NCBI GenBank assembly: GCA_002682825.1 | Contig: NOKP01000008.1 | Coordinates: 186,001-250,000, forward strand | DNA from: Neonectria sp. B-13 | Taxonomy: Eukaryota > Ascomycota > Sordariomycetes > Hypocreales > Nectriaceae | Length of the DNA: 64,000 bases | Direction of reading: 5' to 3' | Shown: positions 51,423-62,367 of the stretch, one piece after another | How positions within the stretch are numbered: position 1 is the stretch's first letter | How the letters are laid out: the number at the start of each line of letters is the position of its first letter | Made by a program: the position numbers and the translations under genes | The notes under the pieces: generated by a model | Databases searched by the model: none | What the model was told of the DNA's origin: nothing | Seen by the model: the letters and a program-made list of their open reading frames with translations, nothing else

Positions 51423-54400
51423 CTAGTACGCTCCCTTGCGCCGGCTGTACTTAGGCCCCTGGATGACCTCCACGGCTTGCCGGCCAGTCTGTACTGGCGC
51501 ACCCGCCGTAAGCTCAAACCCAGGGAGCTTGGCACCCTTCTCTTCTAGTGCCCACAGCGCAACTCCGATCCAGTTGTCTCCGCGGTAGTTAAGCACTCCT
51601 TCTGGAACTGGGAACGCAGTCTGAGGACCGATGTTACTGACGTAGCGCCCAAACTGAAAACCATTGACGAAGAGTAGGGCACGATAAGCACCTGTATCCG
51701 AACTAGTACTGTTCTCAAACGTGAAGGAGAGCGGGATGTCAAATTTGTCCGCAGGGTAGTTAAGCCGTAGTTTGGTCGTGTAAAATGCCACGCCTGGTTT
51801 TGTTATGCCCTTGAAGGGTGAGCCACGTGAAAATGAACTGAGCGGTGGTGAGGGAAGATGGTATCCCTGGCGCTCGAAGAAGAACCCTCCTTCGTTGAGA
51901 GGTCCACGGAACTTGTCAACGTAATCTTCCCCACCGAGGTTTCCGGTGAACTTCCACTTCGTGATTTTCGTTTTGCTCCCTGAAGATGACACGATGACCC
52001 AATCAAGAATGCCACGCGGGCTCTTTTGCTCGTCAAATCCCGGGGTCCAGTTGCCGTTCAGCCCCGTGTTGTCGACAATAATGGTCAGCACGTAACGCTT
52101 GCCCTTAACGAGCTTCGGCAGCGTGTATGTCGAGTTGTAATTTCCCGTGGCATCGTAGCCCTTGAAAGAACCGAGAAACTTGCCGTCGAGCCAGACAGAA
52201 CTAGCATAAGCGCGGCCCCCTTGAGTCCACAGTTTGAGCTGTGACTCGCTACCGTCGGCCGTGAAATGTCCACGGTATATGAGGGCACCAGCATGGAAAC
52301 CGTAGTCTGAGGCGTACAGAGATACGGAGTTTTGAAGGGGTACGCGGGTGTTGTTGGTGCTGGTATGATCCGCCACGGTCCATTTAGAGTCGTCGTATTT
52401 TCCCTTGATCTCGGGCAGCGAGTCCACATAATGCCACTCGAGTGACGAAAGGTCCGGAACGTCGACGGTTGGAAGCGTGACATCCGGCTTAACTATCCAG
52501 TTGCCAAGTTTTGACTTTTGGTACTTGACCTCCTTGCCGTTGATCGAAAGGCGAGAAGTCTTCTTCGGGGCGCCAGTAATCTCCAACACCGTCGAGGTGT
52601 TAAAGTCCGCCTGTACCGACAGTGTCGATCCCTTGACCGAGATGGACCGAACGAGGTATGCGCCACTGATGATAACTGAGTCTGGGTTCATAATCGAGGT
52701 TCCAAAAGCTGGATGATCGCCATCTCCGGGCAGGTCGGGTACCCAGTATTTATAGGCGGAGTTGCGATCTGGCCATTGTCAGCACTCAACACGATGCATC
52801 TTGGTCAGAGGTAGACTTACCAAGCAAGTAAATAACAAGCGAATCAGTCTGGACAACCCGTCGAGTTGAAGATGTTTTCCACTGGAATACACCAACGTTC
52901 TTCTTGATGTTAGACTTCACACCATCACCTTCAATGACCTTGAACTTGGATGCCTTCTTGACTGCGACCTCATGGAGTTCATCAGGGCCACCATAAAGCA
53001 TAAGAACAGTTTTGTCGGAATACTTCTTCCATGTAAACACTTCAGCAGTCGAATAGAGAAGAGTGTAATCTCCAACTGCATAGTCGGCAAGATGGATCTT
53101 CGAATCTCTGCCATGCAAAGAGAGCGTTCCTCCAAGCTGGGGAATTGTCAGAGTCCCAGTCGAGGTTGGGAGCTTCAGCTTGTAGGACGTTGACTCAGTG
53201 CTTGTATGATCTGCATGTCGCACAACGAAGAATGCATCGTCTTCTTTGGTGGTTAAAGGTGTGATCGCGATATCTTCGTTGTTGGTGTACTTTGTGGTTG
53301 ACAGGTTTCCGGGCGTAGATACGGCGTATGCTGGAGAAACTCTCAAGAACTGGCCTTGGAGCTTGATTTCAGAGTACTTCTCTCGAGTAATTGATCGGTC
53401 TTCTTTGATGGCCTTGGGTTGTCAGTATATCCTGATTACCACTTGAGTGATTCAAACTCACAGAGCCGTAGTCATACGACGTGTAGCCGTCGCAGTGACC
53501 AAGATTTCCCCAATTAGTTCCTCCAAAGGTCTGCACAGTTAGCGATACCTTTCAATCTTATCTGGGGGGCTTGAATTACCATATATATGTTAAAGATAGT
53601 CACACCCGCTGCCAGGTTATTTTTGTAGAAAACGCGGGCAAATTCGTGATTTGTTAGGACGGCACACTGTTCGAAACCCCAACCTCCTGGAGGATCAAAA
53701 GCGCCTCCTTGGAACTGTTCATCGCATTAGTGTCTGCCAGTTCTCAATTGTATGCGATAAGAATTACCTCAATGATGGAGTACGGTGTGTTTGGGCTTAT
53801 TGCCATATGCTCGCTGTGCCAGGTTGTTGGCAAGCCAGTCTTCGGCCAAACTTGGGGGTTGGCCTATTTTGTCAGCAAGTTCATCCCGAGAAGGGAGAAT
53901 GGGCAACTTACGCAATCAAATCCAACGGGATATCCATCATGGCCCTTTTTAAGTCAGCAAATATGCTCGCTTGATGGTTTGAAAACTCACGTAGATGTCC
54001 ACAGCGCCAATTCCCGTTCCTGGGGCACCAGTACTGCCTTGCCAGGCATCATTGTTAATCAGTGGCACAACAATGCCGGCATTCCTCGCTTGGTCGTTGA
54101 CGTATTTAAGATAGGGTTGATCGGGAAACGTGACCCCGACTGCTGCACTGTACTCATTCTCGGGCTGGAATAGCACGACAGGTCCGCCGTTGGTGATTTG
54201 GGCCTTGGCAATTATGGAGCATATGTGATTCATGTAACTGTAATCATCAGCCGAGGTTCCTTCTGTGCCAATATCCGTGACTTACTTATCAGTAGCACTC
54301 AAATAGTCCGAGTCGCTGGTTCTGAGGGTTCCTTTGACTCTCTGCAGCCAACCAGGGAAACCACCTCCAGAAACCTCTGCGTTGATGTACGGTCCAGGTC

Positions 54401-54797
54401 GAGGTAGGAGATAGATACCAGCCGCCTGTGCAGCTTCAATGAAGGGTTCTATGTCAAAAATGCCGTCAGACCGAAAGTCACCGGGCTTCCCTTCCAAAAG
54501 AGCCCAGTCGATGTAAAAAGAGACCATGTTGAAACCCATGGCCTTAACTTTTTGGAACAGGTCCAAGTATAAGGATGGAACTGGGAGTCGAAATGGATGG
54601 ATTTCGGCTGAGAATATGGTTGCCCGCTCGCCCTTGATGAAAAGGGAATGTTCATCCCAAGTGACAAGATCTTGGAGAAGTTCTCTCTTTTCGGGGTTTT
54701 GGAGAATATCGAACGGTCGCCCGCCACGACCCACGATGCTCCGGCCATGGCAATTGACAGCCGTCAACGCCGCAAGAATTGCGGTTGATAGCTTCAT
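51423..54797 (-). CDS. secreted beta-galactosidase, GH35 (LacA type)
   Basis: Eight exons on the minus strand: 54797-54286, 54237-53991, 53944-53912, 53863-53768, 53714-53580, 53530-53462, 53412-52821, 52768-51423; seven introns of 46-53 nt; 1009 aa, the usual size of fungal LacA. Signal peptide [18 protein letters not shown]. The catalytic barrel shows [35 protein letters not shown], the acid/base Glu199 in QPENEYS and the nucleophile Glu296 in SIIEFQGG, then [12 protein letters not shown] and TSYDYGS. The remaining half covers the beta-sandwich domains, including [13 protein letters not shown] and [18 protein letters not shown]. It removes terminal beta-galactose from lactose or plant polysaccharides outside the cell. 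A GH27 alpha-galactosidase lies 5 kb away, fitting a galactoside-use neighbourhood. Confidence 0.96.
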
Positions 54798-57192
54798 TGC
54801 GATTGCATGTACAAATTAGCTAGTAAGACCGTCAACTGCAGTGTCGCGATAAGTGACATACCCGCCCAGCTTAGCCCACGATGATCTTATATCTCTCGAA
54901 GCAACCCCTGCGATCAGTGTCCACTGAAAACTAATTCGGAAGAGATCCCGTCCGGGCCGCCACCGCCAAATGCATATTGGTGGACAATTCCATTTAGCCG
55001 TTGCGAGGGTAAGTTGCATTTGGGATGATCTGTTGAGGGGGTGAGCGGGGTACGAGGGGTATGAGGCACTGCCATTGGAGCTGTTAGAACAGTTCATCGA
55101 GTGAGCAGGATTTAATGCTGTTGGTTCGAGCATGAAGGTTCAGCATCGGTATGAACTAGGGATGTTATTACGGCATTTTGAGCTCCGGTCTTGTCCTGAG
55201 GCTAGGGCTTGCAGACGCCAAGCTTTGTGTCGTTAGTTATGACAGGGCTGTATTCGTACCTGGGCCGATTGGTTTCATGGTACGATGGTGGATAGTTCAA
55301 TCACATAATCAGGTAAAACCAGTTCACATGTGTCCCGAGGTCGATGACGGTGTGGGGATGACATGTTATGTCGGTTCCTTGTTCCGAAAAGGACTATCAG
55401 TGCTAAATCAAGCATGATGCATTTTTTGGATCAGCATAGTCCGTTGCCCGATTACCTTCGTGGATAATATAGAGGATCCGGTTACCAGGTAACCTTGGTA
55501 CAAGACTTTAGCACACTGAAATATATTAGTTGATTAACTTCCTGTTACCCCAAGCTGGTCGACTATCGGCGTATGCGACACGAAAAAAACCTCGGCAGAT
55601 TTTGCACCGAGGTGATTATGGCTGTCTCAAAGCTTGCTAATCGGCCAATGCAAAACCGCTTCGTCAGCACCTTTTGTCTAGTAGGCCTGAACCTCGAGAT
55701 TCTCATCAAAGTACAATCCAGCATCTATCACGAAAACCCTAGGCGGATCCTGTGATTCAGGTAAGAAGCACCAGATCAGCTCGAATCGATGGTAGCGCCA
55801 TGTCCTCTCCAACTCAAGCCGCCAGCATGTCCCTTGAGGATGTCCACAGTGGAGAGGGATAGATTGCCAGCCTTATCTGAAATCGCTTCGTGTTAGCCGC
55901 TTGACCGACTCATCGTATCTGGGAGGCCTATGGGCTAGCAATGTGTTGCAGGGCCTCTGTTGGTATCGGGGTACTCCTGTCGATTGCTTCCAGCCGGAAT
56001 CATGTCGAGCTCCCACATTCACATAGACATCCGTCGATGATCCGATATATTGCTACTACCGCGACAAGTGGTAGGATACCAAGGAACCCGACGTAAAAGC
56101 TCTATGCATCGATGCCTCGACTACTGTTAACGGTAAGAATCCATTTCGCGTGGTTACAGACGGGGGGACCAAGATCCGCACTCCTTTGATCCAGTTTACG
56201 CTTTGGCTCCAGCGTCGTACTCAAGAGCCAAACCGGCGTTGCAGGTAACTTCAATCCCGATGGTGAACTTTGCGGTTTCTCCTACCACGATAGTGACAGC
56301 AGTCTTCAGACACATAGCTCTCTCCTTGCAAGACTATCCCGAGCAGAGCTTACCTGGCTACCTGCTGTACATTGGCTGCCGTACATACGATTTTCCCCAG
56401 GCAGATAATTAGACCACTTCTAGTTCTCGGGAGGTCTTCTCGATATCCAGTAATGTACAAAAAGTTAAGCCTCTTTGTTGTATCGCCTGGTTTCCCTGTC
56501 CCAATCCCAGAGGGTTCCTTCAAAACAGTTACTATCATCTAGGAAGTATCTGAAATAAAGTCAATAGTCAGTTCAATAAAATTGTATCCCTGGAGCTTGA
56601 GAAGACTGGTAACAATACTTCATTACAATGAGAACTTAAAGGGAAATACGACCTGAGCAATTGGTAACTCTGTCATTAGGTGCATGATAGTGATCATTTA
56701 CGAGCCCGCGGAGGTTGGACAGGACGTCTGTTGACAATGCAGCGAGAAGGCGAGACTAAAGCGTAAACAAAGTAGATTTTTGGGGAATGATCTTTGTAGA
56801 GATTATTAACACTTTCTTAAGAGATGGTAATTAGTATGGGAAGTAACTAGTTTAGCAATAATAGGCATATAAGCTCAAACTGCTTTCGAGAAGTATAACG
56901 TTCAACTATATTAAGGTTGAGTCCATTTGTCAGACACTAGTTATTTATAAGTTTTAGCCTCGTTTAATATCATCCAATAGATTATAACAATACAGTAGAT
57001 AATATACAGTAGTTAATACAATAAGATACTATGCCTAATACTATCAATCCTAATAACTTAAATACAGTAAGCTTTCCCAGTAGTATAGTTCACATTAATG
57101 TTATACCTTAAGCCTATTTTTACAACCCATCTAGGTCCCTCTCTCTGACCTTGATTTCCAATTCATGAAAAGCTTATCCTGAACTACAGCAC
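54798..57192. other. long intergenic region, AT-rich toward its right side
   Basis: About 2.4 kb. The left part carries the beta-galactosidase promoter. From about 56760 the sequence becomes AT-rich with many TAATA/TAGTA runs, resembling a RIP-degraded repeat. No gene with a known domain; the short ORFs present look like chance. Confidence 0.5.
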
Positions 57193-57526
57193 ATATAAAT
57201 GACCGTCCCTCGTCAAGCTGACAAGTCAGGCCAGCCTTCTTCCCTCTTTCTCAATACACCACAACACACACAACACAACCGTAATGCATACTACTTTTCG
57301 AATCGTCCGCTATGCCTTGCATCCAGAAGGTAAGAGACAGAGCCGCGAGGCATACGAAACAGGATACCGCTATTCTCTAGATAGAGAGATAAAGCCTGCT
57401 AAATATAAGCAGCAGTTTTATCGGGCTGGACTTTACTGCCTCAGCGGCTTTAAGTCCAGCCGTACTGCCATTAGCACGATTCAAATGGTGCATCTGGCCA
57501 TATTTGGCTGGTCAGACACTAGTTAT
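56929..57526. repeat. 16-bp direct repeat pair around a small ORF
   Basis: GTCAGACACTAGTTAT occurs at 56929-56944 and again at 57511-57526, about 580 bp apart in AT-rich DNA. The second copy overlaps the end of the 86-aa ORF. Meaning unknown; possibly remnants of one repeat. Confidence 0.55.
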
Positions 57527-57544
57527 ATTACAACAATAAGTTGA
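57284..57544 (+). CDS. small hypothetical ORF (86 aa)
   Basis: ATG in a good context after a CA-rich leader (ACACACAACACAACC), with an ATATAAAT box about 87 bp upstream. The protein is basic and Tyr-rich (SREAYETGYRYSLDRE, KYKQQFYRAGLYCLSG) with no signal or known domain. It contains a 10-bp inverted repeat, GGCTGGACTT and AAGTCCAGCC, at 57424-57433 and 57452-57461. It lies within AT-rich, repeat-like DNA. It could be a real small gene or a chance frame in a promoter-like relic. Confidence 0.3.
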   Translation: MHTTFRIVRYALHPEGKRQSREAYETGYRYSLDREIKPAKYKQQFYRAGLYCLSGFKSSRTAISTIQMVHLAIFGWSDTSYITTIS

Positions 57545-57674
57545 CTCAATTCATTGAAATGCCCTAACATCTAAGACCTAATAAAACAATATTCCTAAGA
57601 CTTATACTATCAACTCTTAACTCTAACCCTACTCAGATTCTCAATTAAAGTATATAGAGCTCTATTATACCTAC

Positions 57675-58595
57675 TCACGCATGTCCCTTAAGCTCATTCT
57701 CGGTCCAGTCCCAGAGCGCGCCCTCAAGAGCCTTGTCGCGCGACTGCTTGGACCCTTTGCCGGTAACACCGACGGGAAAGTAGAACTCGCCCGACTTGGC
57801 GTCGGGGCTGACAGTGGCCCACAACTGATTCTTAGTGCCGCTCCACACGTTGGTAGACAACAAATCGATCAGGGGTAGGAGAGGTTTCATCAGGGGCCAA
57901 CTAGCACCCGTGCCGTTTTTGAGGTTGGTGTTGACGACGCCTGGGTGCATCGAGATAGAGCGGATATCCGGGTGGCGGCGGGAGAGCGCGCGGGCGTGGT
58001 GGATATTGGCGACCTTTGAGATGCTATAGCGGATGAGTGTCGATGTGGAGGCCATGTCTGTCTTGAGCTTGTCGAACTCGTAGGTGTTGGTGGCGGGTGA
58101 TCTGGTCTCCTCGGAGGAGGGGATATTGATGATGCGGACGTCCTGGGGCGGGATGGTGGCCGCAGCCGTCCTCTTGAGGGTAGGAAGTAGGAGCTTCGTG
58201 AGGAGCGCGTGGCCGACGTGGTTGGTGCCGAACTGGATCTCATAGCCCTCCTTGGTGGTGCCGGCCGGAGTGGCCATGATGGCGGCGTTGTTGATGAGGA
58301 TGTGGAGCTGCTGTGACGGGGCGTTAAAGTCCCTGACAGCCTTCTTAACGCTATCAAAGGAAGTGAGGTCGAGGTTGAGGTACGTGATGGGTGCAGCGCC
58401 TGGCACGGCCTTGCGTATATCCCCGATTGCGGCTAGGGCCTTGGACTTTGTTCGAGCGGCAAGGAAGATATGCGCTGGGTTATGCTTGCTGAGCTGCAGG
58501 ATGGTCTGCTTGCCCAGGCCAACGTTTCCTCCGGTCACGAGGATAACCTTGCCCGACAGGTCGGGAATGTCTTTGTGGGGGTTGAATGATGGCAT
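57675..58595 (-). CDS. short-chain dehydrogenase/reductase, retinol-dehydrogenase-like
   Basis: Intronless 306-aa classical/extended SDR. NAD(P)-binding TGGNVGLG at residues 21-28, LDLTSFDSV, NNAA at 102-105, catalytic Ser160/161 (NIPSSEE), Tyr190 and Lys194 in YSISK, and PGVVNTNL after the active site. The frame is open for 66 codons upstream, but the ATG at 58595 starts just before the Rossmann fold and is preferred. It reduces or oxidises a carbonyl/alcohol pair, substrate unknown. It is divergent from half of another SDR starting about 360 bp away. Confidence 0.92.
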   Translation of the reverse strand: MPSFNPHKDIPDLSGKVILVTGGNVGLGKQTILQLSKHNPAHIFLAARTKSKALAAIGDIRKAVPGAAPITYLNLDLTSFDSVKKAVRDFNAPSQQLHILINNAAIMATPAGTTKEGYEIQFGTNHVGHALLTKLLLPTLKRTAAATIPPQDVRIINIPSSEETRSPATNTYEFDKLKTDMASTSTLIRYSISKVANIHHARALSRRHPDIRSISMHPGVVNTNLKNGTGASWPLMKPLLPLIDLLSTNVWSGTKNQLWATVSPDAKSGEFYFPVGVTGKGSKQSRDKALEGALWDWTENELKGHA

Positions 58596-58954
58596 GTTTG
58601 CGGTATTGATGGATGAACTGTAACAGAGAGCTGATGTGCGAATGTAGTGAGGAACCGACAGGAAGAGCATGCGTATCACCTCGTCCTTTAACCCAGACTC
58701 CAAGCACGAAAGTATAACTGCAGTTTCGTAGCGGGGCATGCACGACTCTGGCGCTGTCTCGTAAACTCCGTCGAGGCCGCCCCAGGCCATCATGCCACGG
58801 ACCTAGTGTCTCTTAATTTCGAGCCAGCTACTGTAACCGAGTGGCAGTGCATGATTTAGGCTAGTGGGTAGCGTTGTCCGTGACGAAATTGTAGGTTGTT
58901 TTGTCTTCAAGGTTCAATGCGGTCTTCTAAAGTCGCTGGCCACTCTCTTCTGCC

Positions 58955-59425
58955 TCACATGGCACCCACGGCATCAATGACTCGGATAACTATAACTTCC
59001 AGAAGGGTGGATACAACCCCTTTGTCGCCTATGGGCAGTCTAAGACGGCCAATATTTACTTTGGTAGTGAGCTCGAGCGGCGATATGGCTCCCAAGGCCT
59101 TCATGGTCTAAGCGTGCACCCTGGCGAGATCGACACTGGTATCTCAAGTTATCTTCCCGCGGAGCTAATAGCGAGCGTGGCATCCAACGAGGCGCTCATG
59201 AAGCGTATCAAGAGTCCCGAGCAGGGAGCTGCAACAACTGTCTGGGCGGCGATTGGCAAGCAGTGGGACGGAACGGGAGGGAAGCTCTTGAACGATGGGG
59301 CTGAGGCACAGCCTGCAGATGAGAGTGGCGGCAGGTTTTATAAGGGGTACGCCAAACACGCCTACGATCCGGAGAGTGAGGGTCGGCTTTGGAACGACTC
59401 GCTCAAGCTTGTTGGGTTAGTTTGA
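58955..59425 (+). pseudogene. C-terminal half of a second SDR
   Basis: From about 58955 the plus strand reads SSASHGTHGINDSDNYNF, then YGQSKTAN (Tyr/Lys of the SDR active site), SQGLHGLSVHPGEIDTGISS and on to a stop at 59425. The TGxxxGxG Rossmann half is absent and an in-frame stop lies just upstream, so this is a 5'-truncated copy. It belongs to a different SDR subgroup from its intact neighbour, judged by the differing tail (RFYKGYAKHAYDPESEGRLW). The missing half was not found elsewhere in the window. Confidence 0.75.
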
Positions 59426-59954
59426 AAGTACAGATCGGATATCCAGGTACTCTTGTCCCGCGACTCTATAGTTTAGTTCATCTTGGTCGTTGCAATTGAG
59501 TTGTCTAAGAGGCGGCTAGTGGACATTATGGGCGCTGGGAACGTTGAAAGTGCATTCGCACGCTGTCCTGAGATTAAATCAACAACTCCGAATGGCACAT
59601 TATGATGATGGTTGAGAACTGAAGGAAGGGCTGTTGCAAATGGCGTGTCTTTAATGTTGATTATTTGCCAAGGAGGCCACAAAGTGGCCATGCCCAATGT
59701 CTCGGTCGATTTTCGAAATTGGCGTATTTACATGAGCGAGATATCAGACTGGAGTCTCAAAGACCCGCACAAAATAAACATTGAATTAGAAGGAGATAGA
59801 CTGAGAACACGAAAGTACCTCTTTATTCCCACACACGGCTTATACGGCAACGCCAGATGTCTGCTATTCACTTCAACGACAGTGCACACAGTTCGACGAG
59901 CTTCGCTGCCCTTTCATATCAACACCTTCGTCACATAGCGGAGAGAGTCTTGGC
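59426..59954. other. convergent intergenic region
   Basis: 529 bp between the SDR fragment and the alpha-galactosidase stop. Nothing recognised. Confidence 0.5.
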
Positions 59955-61374
59955 TTATGTGCGAGTACACCGGTACATGACGCTCTGCCCCCCGTTCAGC
60001 TGGGCGTTCAGCCTAGACCTGGTTCTGGTTATCTTCTTGCTAAAGATGTCAAAGCACTTATAGTTGCCCGAGACGCCCAGGTCGCCAAACGACGCCGCAA
60101 CTTTCTTGCTTCCCGAGGTATCGTAGTTGGCTAGCACGGCAATAAACTCGCCAGACCGGGAGGGGCCCGCGATCCACGCGTTCTGGTCCAGCCATGAGTT
60201 GTCACCGGAGCCCGGATTGCGCGGCTGCATGGGATATTTGGCAGTGAAGCCCGCGGCGGAGAGGGCGTCCTTATCGTTGAGCAGCGCCAGGCTCCGCCGG
60301 TCGGGGCGCTCCAGGTCGTCGCCGAGGTTCAGCTCCGCGGAACTACCGATCCAGTGGATGAAAACAGACTTGCGCTGGTCGTAGGTCAAGCCGCTGAGGT
60401 CCTCGCTGTTTAGTACGTACATAGTGTCGAGGTTGGGGTGCGTGCCGATGGTGTCGTAGTTAGCGACGGCGGCATTGATCCATTCGCGATAATTTTGCAG
60501 CGTGCGAACGACATTTTCCCAAGAGGTGAAAGGCGTGTGCAAGTATGTCTGGATGTCTTGGTCTACGCGCATCGAGTCGGCGTTGGCGCGCCAGATGTCA
60601 AAGTAGCGCTTACTCCTGTCGAGCTTCCAGGAGATGCTGAGAGTGATTGTGCGGCCCGTCTTCTGGATGGCCCTGTGCCACATCTGGACCTCGGGGCTCT
60701 CATCAGGAGGAAGTTCGACGCCGTTCTCGTTGGAGCCGGGAGTGATAAAGTCAAGCTTGATGTAGTCGACGCCCCTGGTCCTTCATGTCAGGCTCTGCAC
60801 TTGCTATACTTCAAAACAATTGGAGTCATACTTACCAGTTGGCAAACAGCTTTGCGTTGGAGTCGATCCACTTCTGGGTATCGGGGTGGTTGTACTTCAG
60901 CTGGCACCGGGCAAGTCCGTTGGAGTCGCCGCAAATGTCCCTGATCTTGGTATTTGTGCCCTCGATGGTCTTGTCAAAGTCCGTTAGGAATGCACCGGGG
61001 ACAACGTAGACGCCCATGAGCAGTTCCTTACGGTGAAGGTAGCTAGCAAAACGAGGAATGTCAAACTTGTTTGTATCGTAGATTATACGGCCGTATTTGT
61101 CGCCGTGGTCGCCAACGGACCAGCCAGAGTCCAGGCCGCACAGCTTGTAATTTCCCCCGAGGTCACTCGCCAGGCGGTCACAGATGCCTCTAACATGACC
61201 TTCGTTGAAGTCGCTCTCGTTGAGGTACTTGCCGGCCTGGGTACCCCAAGAGTTCCAACCACGGATAGGGCCAGTGGAGCCATCGGGAGTGATTCCGATC
61301 TTGACAACCTTCAGGGAGGCAGCCGAGACAGTTGCGGCCAAAAGCCCTAGGCTAATGAGAGACGGCAAAAGCAT
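59955..61374 (-). CDS. secreted alpha-galactosidase-like glycosidase, GH27
   Basis: Two exons, 61374-60836 and 60774-59955, with a 61-nt intron; 452 aa. Signal peptide MLLPSLISLGLLAATVSA. Catalytic (beta/alpha)8 barrel features: RGWNSWGTQAG near residue 40, YKLCGLDSGW, nucleophile Asp188 in DYIKLDF right after the splice site, and the acid/base region around LTLSISWKLD-RSKRYFDIWR. The C-terminal part (FIAVLANYDTSGSKK..) is the beta-sandwich. It hydrolyses terminal alpha-galactose from oligosaccharides or galactomannan outside the cell. The protein is divergent from the best-known AglA/AglB forms (WGTQAG), so a related activity is possible. Start chosen at the signal peptide; an upstream TTG extension is ignored. 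Confidence 0.88.
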
Positions 61375-62367
61375 TTTGCGAAACGTTGACTGTGAATGCT
61401 GTAAGATTGGTAATGATGATGAGTATGAGGATGGCTGTTGTGAGTGTAAGGAAAACCGGCTCAAGTGGCTGTTGACGTCCGCCTCTTAAGTACTTGAACT
61501 GTGGTTATTTGTCATCGCAATCTTCGTGGAAACTGCCCACTTTGGTTACATGTCGGGAAATGGCGTCTGGTCCGGTGATAAAATCGGACGAGTTGAAAGT
61601 GCAGGCATGTTCCACGGGCGATTCCTCCACCTACAACCTGGGGATCCCTCGAAAGGCCTCCGCGATTGCCTCCAAGCACCAGCCGCGGAGCTTTCCCCTC
61701 AATTTCAGGCCGGGGTGCATTAGGAGTATGCAGTCAACCTGACGGGTACTCCCCCAAACTAGCCGCTCGGGGTAATTTTCGGACGCTGGATTTCTTTCGG
61801 CTCTTTTGACCCCTCGCGAGTCTTATGCACATCCAAATCGGTTACCTCCAGGTGCATTTTGCCGGATCCTAGCATATCTGCCGCAGGACCAGTTGTACTC
61901 AATTAAGTCACCTAACGTGTTCCTACTCAAGCGTACCATAACCTTTGACATTTAGGTACCCTGCCATGGATCGATGTTCTGAGATTCAGTCAGAAGGATG
62001 GTGAACCGCACGGGACGCCCTCAGTTGAAGCTCGCCAGGAACTCGGCCATCACACGGCGCAGGTGGACAGCGGGTCGCGATTTAAGAGGTGTGCGCTTAC
62101 TGAAGAGCGAATAAGCTACTGTAGACCTTACAACAAGTATGTTTTCTTCTCATCCTGTATTAGCCAGTTCGTCAGTGACCAAGAGTGCCGCTTGAGGACC
62201 GCGGCCTCGCGGTTAGGTTGGATCTAACTGTTACACTTGAATAGTAACACAAAAGCCACAATCCTCTCTTTTACAGAACTGAAAAGGTTCACCCTAGGAA
62301 GTTCGTATGAAAACTAACCATGCATTCTATTGCACTTTAATCAGTCTGAACCCTAACTATTCCAAGA
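61375..62367. other. intergenic region
   Basis: 993 bp between the alpha-galactosidase promoter side and the ankyrin gene stop. One near-match to the 11-bp element (CTGTTACACTT at about 62228) is present but lacks the CG. No gene recognised. Confidence 0.45.
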
